The position numbers and the translations under genes were made by a program. A DNA stretch of 64,000 nucleotides from Perkinsus olseni (lineage: Eukaryota; Perkinsozoa; Perkinsida; Perkinsidae), in NCBI GenBank assembly GCA_013115135.1, contig JABANP010000007.1, positions 310,001 through 374,000 on the forward strand. Reading direction: 5' to 3'. Of this stretch, positions 59,343 to 64,000 are shown piece after piece. The notes below the pieces were generated by a model, which was not told the DNA's origin, did not search any database, and saw only the letters and a program-made list of their open reading frames with translations. The first letter of the stretch is position 1. Each line of letters opens with the position of its first letter.

Positions 59343-61076
59343 TTAAATAATGAATGATTTACTGTACATATTACAATCACTCGGCTCGGATGAGGAGGAC
59401 ACGTCGTCCAAGTCAACTACCTCTACGGTATCACAGTGATGACGTTGGGAGGAAGCCGCCGTCGATGGTGTGGCCTCCGTAGCGCCCTTCCTTGAGCGCT
59501 TGGGGACGGGGGTGAACGCAAACTCGAGTAGTGTCGATTGTCGTTTACCGCCGGTCGTCCGAGTGGAGGCCTCTGCTCGGTTCGTGTCACCAATGCGGTT
59601 TACTCGGGTCTTGATGGTGTCCACGCGCGTAGGGTTGTAGTTGAGTCTGGTTGACGAGGAGGTCGGCGAGAGCATCTACGTCGACGGCTGGCTTCGGAGG
59701 GACCTCAGCGGTGGCGGACGGGTTGAGGAACAACTCCTTCGCCTCTCGATAGGCCCACTCGGACGGTGCCTTGTAAGATTTGGAACCCTCTATTGCGGTT
59801 ATGATAGAGGTGATGTCTCCGTGCTTTAGGAGGAGGGCATAGGCTCCGGCTGGGGCCGATCTTGGGGATGCTGGGGCAGTAGTCGCAACCACACAGAATG
59901 GCGAGCTCGGCCAGGCCCTCGGCAGTCAGCCCCAAGGTGTCGAGCACGATGTCTCGTGATATCTCTCGTACGTAGTTGTTGGTCGCCTCTTCCTTCGACC
60001 GAGAGCCTGCGAGGAGCCGGCGATGCTGGTCAGCACGTGTCAATGTCCTACCGCCGTTCCCTTCCAGTCGGTGGAGGGTGTTGGACAGATTCTTGAGCAC
60101 TAGTGGGGCTCCGAAGACTACGGCGTCGATGTCCTCCGTCGACACTGCATCAGCCTTGCCTTCCTTGCACAGCTGGGCGCACGTCGCCTCGGCCTGAGGA
60201 GGGATGCTGAGGGTTGATGGGGCGGTCGAGATCACCTCTCCCGGCGCCAAGACATATTCGCAGCCGAGGTACTTCACGACGTCAACAACGTATTCTTCCT
60301 CCTGGGTGAGGCGACGAGGGTAGACGGTCGTTGCAGGAGGCAGCAGAAGTGGCAGTGGCCGGGAGAGGCTCAGAAGGGGGAGGTTCCTGTACACACAGAG
60401 AGTTCTACTGGTACAGCCTTATCGCTCCCGTGCTACCCCGGGGCCGCGCCCTTATTGGTTTGGAGGGGGTCGCCGAAGTCCAGCCTCCTAACTATGCCTG
60501 GAACCACCGCACACTGCGGGTTGGATGTACTCGAGGCTCAGAGCAACTGCCGGGCTAGGCTGACCACGACCATCGACCACCAGCGAGGCTCACTGCGACG
60601 ACGGCTCTGAAGCTGGCGTGGGGGAGGACGCGGCCTTGCGTGAACGCTCCTGCTTCATGGCCTGGATCCTCCTCTCTCTGAGGCAGTCGCGCTTCATAGC
60701 GGGCGGGTGGCCGTCGAAGACGAATATCGGACGGATACCTGATCCGCGGTGGGAGGACTGAGAGGCCTCTTCCTCCGCAGCAGCCTCACCGAGCTCTAGC
60801 ATCTTGATCGTCCGATGGAGGAAACCATGGACGCCAGAGGTGCACTCGCCTTTGCTGTTAGTCAGCATCTTGTCCTCATACCGTATCTTGTTTTTGAACT
60901 GAGGAGGAGGACGGGAGGGACGCCCCCTGGGGACCGTGCAGGAGCTGTGCCACCTGGTACATCCAGATAGAGGCGTCAATCGCCAACCTCTTCCCCGCGA
61001 ACTCTTCCGGCCGACACTCCCGGATCGCCGAGGGGGCCTGGGACTTGAAGAACTCATACAAGCCCTTGATGCCCAT
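59343..61076 (-). CDS. FEN1: Flap endonuclease 1
   Basis: The ATG at 61074-61076 starts MGIKGLYEFFKSQAPSAIRE. The catalytic acids are all present: LAIDAS, VFDGHPPAMK, AEATCAQL with preceding PGE (a 42-nt intron lies exactly between them), STEDIDAVVFGAP and CGCDYCPSIPKIGP. A helix-hairpin-helix follows. The C-terminal tail has a PCNA-binding-like QSTLLEFAF, in which the usual FF pair is F-A-F, then a basic patch (PKRSRKG). FEN1 removes 5' flaps during Okazaki fragment maturation and long-patch base excision repair in the nucleus. Compared with animal FEN1 there are small insertions, including an Ala/Glu/Ser stretch before the FDG strand. Near 59,633 one extra base separates VNQTQLQ from PTRVDTIKTRV. 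Convergent with the Nup98 gene, 206 bp away. Confidence 0.92.
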
Positions 61077-61276
61077 CTAGCATGGAAGCTCCGTGACGGC
61101 CAAGGTCGCGCTCACAACGCAAGTCAACGGCTAGCGTCAATGTTTCGATTAAACGATCACAACATTTAGTACTACTGCAAAAACTTCATCAGACAATGCT
61201 CGGTAGGTGTCGAACTTGCTGGGCCAGAATTGCTCTCGGGGACCATCCGCCTGACCGGGGAGAGTTCCTACCGGTT

Positions 61277-62066
61277 CTACGCTACGCCCGCCGGCTCACC
61301 TGATGGACTCCGGTGCCGCGCTGAGGAGTCCTCCGTGACCTTGTTCGTGATCTCAAAATCATAGCAGCTCCGACTGCCGGCCACGCCCGGTTTGGGGAGC
61401 TGGACGCGACTGGACTTCAGCATCCTTTGGCAAATATACCACATCACGCCCGAGATGACATCGCCACTTCTGATCGCCGCCTTGACCTCTCTCGATACGC
61501 CCTGGCCGGAGTGGCTCGGAGGCACCACGTGGACCGGTATGGTCCATTGCTCGAACATCTCCCGGTTGTCGGACACGCCCGAGAGGAAGTCAGCAATGAC
61601 GTTGAAGGTCCAGGAGCCAGCAGGAGCCGCTGCTGCCCCACCGGTCATCGAGCTACGGTGCTTCGGGACGAAGAAGGAAAGCACTATGGAGGCCTTCCGC
61701 TCGGGCCGGCGCTCGAGGAATCTACCGAACTCCTGCAGAGCAGCTTTCACTGTTCTGTCCACGTGCGGGTCGTCTGACTTGGACTGAGGAAATGAATAAC
61801 TAATGCAAGACTGAAGGGAGTAAAACTACGTAGTGGATGTCAATGACCTCGCTCGAGACGGTGATGGGCTCTACGCAGCTCTGGCCCCCTATACTCCTCC
61901 CTAGCAGGATTGTGTGCAGCACCTGAGCCCAGACTGGAGCAGGACTGAGAGAGATACCTGACTACCGCGGCTAGTGCTTCCTTAACGTGACCCATCGGAA
62001 GCTGCAGCTCCGGGCACAGATGATACTCGACCGCTGAGGCCCTTCGGATTGCACTACCAGAAGACA
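61277..62066 (-). CDS. ATG101: ATG101-like autophagy protein (HORMA domain)
   Basis: The ATG at 62064-62066 gives MSSGSAIRRASAVEYHLCPE. HVKEALAAV is spliced to VLHTILLGRS, close to the ATG101 signature EAMLAVLHTVLLHRS. Then VSSEVIDIHYV matches the family's IDFTYV strand, AALQEFGRFLERRPERKASI matches the central helix, FEQWTIPVHVV the EVWTVKVHVV strand, and SCYDFEITNKV the ISFQITD strand. Length of about 230-240 residues fits the family's 218. ATG101 partners ATG13 in the kinase complex that starts autophagy. A Trp-Phe (SWTFN) pair sits where the WF finger is expected, but its loop is longer. The stop at 61,277 is tentative because a GTGAGC donor occurs just before it. Confidence 0.75.
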
Positions 62067-62350
62067 TTTCGGCAAGCAACTTGGTGACGCCGAGACCCCT
62101 CCACTGTCGTGAGTGAACGAAACACTTGGGTGGCAGTGATGATGATTATTATTATTATATGGCAGCTTTAATGTGAAATATAGCCGAGGGCCTGATGATG
62201 AAGGACTGCCGAAAGACGTCGTCCTCTCCTCCGCTGAGACGGTCTACTACGACCCAACCTTACGAAAAATTACAGCGAAGCTCATCATGCTAACGTTACA
62301 GATTCGATAATGATGCTGTTGATGATGATGGCAAGCTCTGTTGTCCTCAT

Positions 62351-63410
62351 TCACATCCAGCGGGGGTCACTCCTAAATGATGGGTACTCTCCCGAGGGGC
62401 CTCTACTATTATTATTGTTAGCAGGAGGATGAGGTGGATAGGATGGCTCGTAAACGTCAGCTTCAAGAAAGCCCGAATCCAGTGGGGGCGTGAGGGACAG
62501 GTGAGAGGGTAGGGGCAGGGAGCCGGGTCGGCCTTGGAAAGTTGACAGGCTTCCGCCATAGATGGTGGCCCTCGAAGGCGGAGGGCCAGGGGGAAGGCCT
62601 CGCAGATCCGTGAGGGGATTCCCAGCGATATCTCGCGGGAAGATAGGGTCTCGAGCTTGCCCCGGCGAGTGTGCATTTGCACCCTCAAAAGGAATCATAC
62701 AGTTTCCGTGACGATGAAAATGGTGCAATCTTTGGTTTGGTAACCTGCCTCATAGAGGCTATAAGATCACGGACCTCGCTCTCAGTGGCGTGGCTCTCCT
62801 TAGCACTCAGCAGTCGTCGGCGGTCTTCGGTCGCCTCGGTCACGGTACGCCTTAGCGGGCCATATAAACGCCTTTTGTTCACGTACACAGTCGATACATA
62901 GCCTCCAGAATTTTTCCAAACGCCAGGCGGTGCCGCATAGTCCTTCCTTCGACCAACACTCCTCGCCGGGGAGGCGGGGCGAACAGGACCGGATGATAGA
63001 TGCGCTCTTGCCATGTCGAGACCTCCCCCTATTTGCATGGCGTAGGGAGGGAAGGCCGCTAGATGGGAGCTCAGAGGGTGGGCCGCCAAGGGTATTGTCT
63101 GGTCTATGAGGGCGGTACCGATAGTTTGGTCGAAAGACGACTGTCTTGGCTGAGGAGGCATCATCCGCAACTGCTGCTGCTGCTGATGGGGGTGGTGTTG
63201 ATGATGATGCGGCTGATGAGGAGGAGGAGGTCGATGGTGACCGAGGGTATTGAGTGGCGGCCCTCTGTAGTAGGGATGGGCTGTTGCTGTTGTTGTTGTT
63301 GATGGGGGTTGATAGATAGCCGACTGGTTGTTGGTAGGAACTCCTCTGGCATCTAGCTGTAGTGGGGTGCACGGCACAGCTGGCCTTTCAAGCAGCCAAA
63401 GGAGATCCAT
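62351..63410 (-). CDS. His/Gln/Pro-rich protein with a possible small DNA-binding domain
   Basis: From a tentative ATG at 63408-63410 (MDLLWLLERPAVPCTPLQLD) the protein runs through Thr, Pro, His and Gln homopolymers (HHHQHHPHQQQQQ) into an ordered block of about 65 residues: PPGVWKNSGGYVSTVYVNKR, RLYGPLRRTVTEATEDRRRL, then ESEVRDLIASMRQ. The W...YVNKR...YGP...T..EA..RR pattern loosely resembles an AP2/ERF-type domain, but this is weak. After an intron beginning GTTACC, a Pro-rich tail ends SDPRWM and TGA at 62,351. It may be a regulator; function not established. Confidence 0.45.
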
Positions 63411-63531
63411 CGACAGGTTCCAACTGAAATTGCACAGCCATCGATCGCATCCCAACACCACAACGATGGAGAGACAGAGAGACTGAATAACATGGTTAAT
63501 TCTACGACTACAGCATGCTAGACGATACACA

Positions 63532-64000
63532 TCAGAGCCACTTCTCGCCTAACACTAGCTGACCCATTATGGGCAAGTGGTCGAAGACTCGTGCGCCGGG
63601 CTCATGGGCGGCCTCCACGAAGAGAGTCTCCTCGAAGCAACAAGCCGCGACCCCGCCAAGCTTGAGGTCGAACTCCCTGTTGGGTCGTGGATTGATGACC
63701 GCCAAACGGTCGATGAGTTTGTCTCGGTTGCCCTTGAAGCGGTGGCGCTTGTAGGAGTACTCAGCCACGGTTAGACCAGGCAAGGCGTTGTCGAGGTCGG
63801 GGTTGCCATCGAGGAGGTCAACGATATCGCAGTTGAAGTCACCACCGAGCAGCACCGGCATTCGAGTGGCATCACTGAGCTCTTGCAGGAAGAGGAGAAC
63901 AGCAGAGCTGCAGGCGTTGGCTTGGTGTCTGGTGGCATGGAACGAACAAACAAAAAATCGACTTCTCATCTTCTCATGCTCGAGCTCAACCACGCATATC
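63532..64000 (-). CDS. Endonuclease/exonuclease/phosphatase-fold enzyme, C-terminal part only
   Basis: An open exon enters from beyond the window and ends GQLVLGEKWL, TGA at 63,532. It carries the EEP-fold motifs PVLLGGDFNCDI (Asp/Asn of the active site) and RVFDHLPIMGQL (the SDHxP-like catalytic His motif), plus FFVCSFHATRHQANA, equivalent to the (V)xTHLxW strand. The family includes CCR4-type deadenylases, nocturnin and 2'-phosphodiesterases; the spacing is compatible with that branch. The N-terminal half is outside the window, so substrate cannot be judged. Confidence 0.75.
   Translation of the reverse strand, partial: ICVVELEHEKMRSRFFVCSFHATRHQANACSSAVLLFLQELSDATRMPVLLGGDFNCDIVDLLDGNPDLDNALPGLTVAEYSYKRHRFKGNRDKLIDRLAVINPRPNREFDLKLGGVAACCFEETLFVEAAHEPGARVFDHLPIMGQLVLGEKWL

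Overview
This is a nuclear window from a eukaryote, not a bacterium. Genes lie on both strands and are cut by many short GT-AG introns, mostly about 40-60 nt. Recognisable proteins are purely eukaryotic: a Nup98-type GLFG nucleoporin, an INTS11/CPSF73 nuclease, FEN1, ATG101, a PRELI lipid-transfer protein, an anoctamin, CDF zinc transporters and a Dbp2-like helicase. A triosephosphate isomerase carries a two-part N-terminal leader (hydrophobic signal, then a Phe-led transit-like stretch), which suggests a complex plastid. With the compact introns and mid-range GC this fits an alveolate, most likely a perkinsid (Perkinsus-like). That assignment is an inference.

Layout. 1-16,100 is a gene-dense minus-strand block: anoctamin (3' end outside the window), RING/ZZ membrane protein, DEAD-box helicase, INTS11-like nuclease, an unrecognised protein, an acidic Val-rich repeat protein and a Pro/Gln-rich protein. 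16,567-20,239 is on the plus strand: a type II membrane glycosyltransferase-like gene, apparently interrupted, then TPI. 21,225-25,910 is a tandem array of about 235-bp units, each with one minus-strand tRNA-Thr(AGU) gene (15 full-length, one internally deleted), split by a 917-bp insertion. 25,990-43,450 is a duplication-rich region: a pseudogene fragment of the glycosyltransferase-like gene, three tandem paralogues of a secreted protein of unknown function with long spacers, a clean 624-bp inverted-repeat transposable element in one spacer, and a second glycosyltransferase-like copy in the opposite orientation to the first. 43,492-53,320 is minus strand: a tiny membrane protein, an ankyrin protein and three CDF zinc transporters. 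53,847-59,136 is plus strand: PRELI-like protein and Nup98-like nucleoporin. 59,343-64,000 is minus strand: FEN1, ATG101, a His/Gln/Pro-rich protein and the end of an endonuclease/exonuclease/phosphatase-fold enzyme.

The genes do not form one pathway. The most distinctive items are the tRNA-Thr array, the possible plastid TPI, the Nup98 relative without its self-cleavage residues, the transposon dated by tandem paralogues, and recurrent one-base frame breaks inside conserved genes. Those breaks are either assembly errors or real frameshifting. Exon boundaries were read by eye from splice signals and family similarity, so gene spans are more reliable than individual splice sites.
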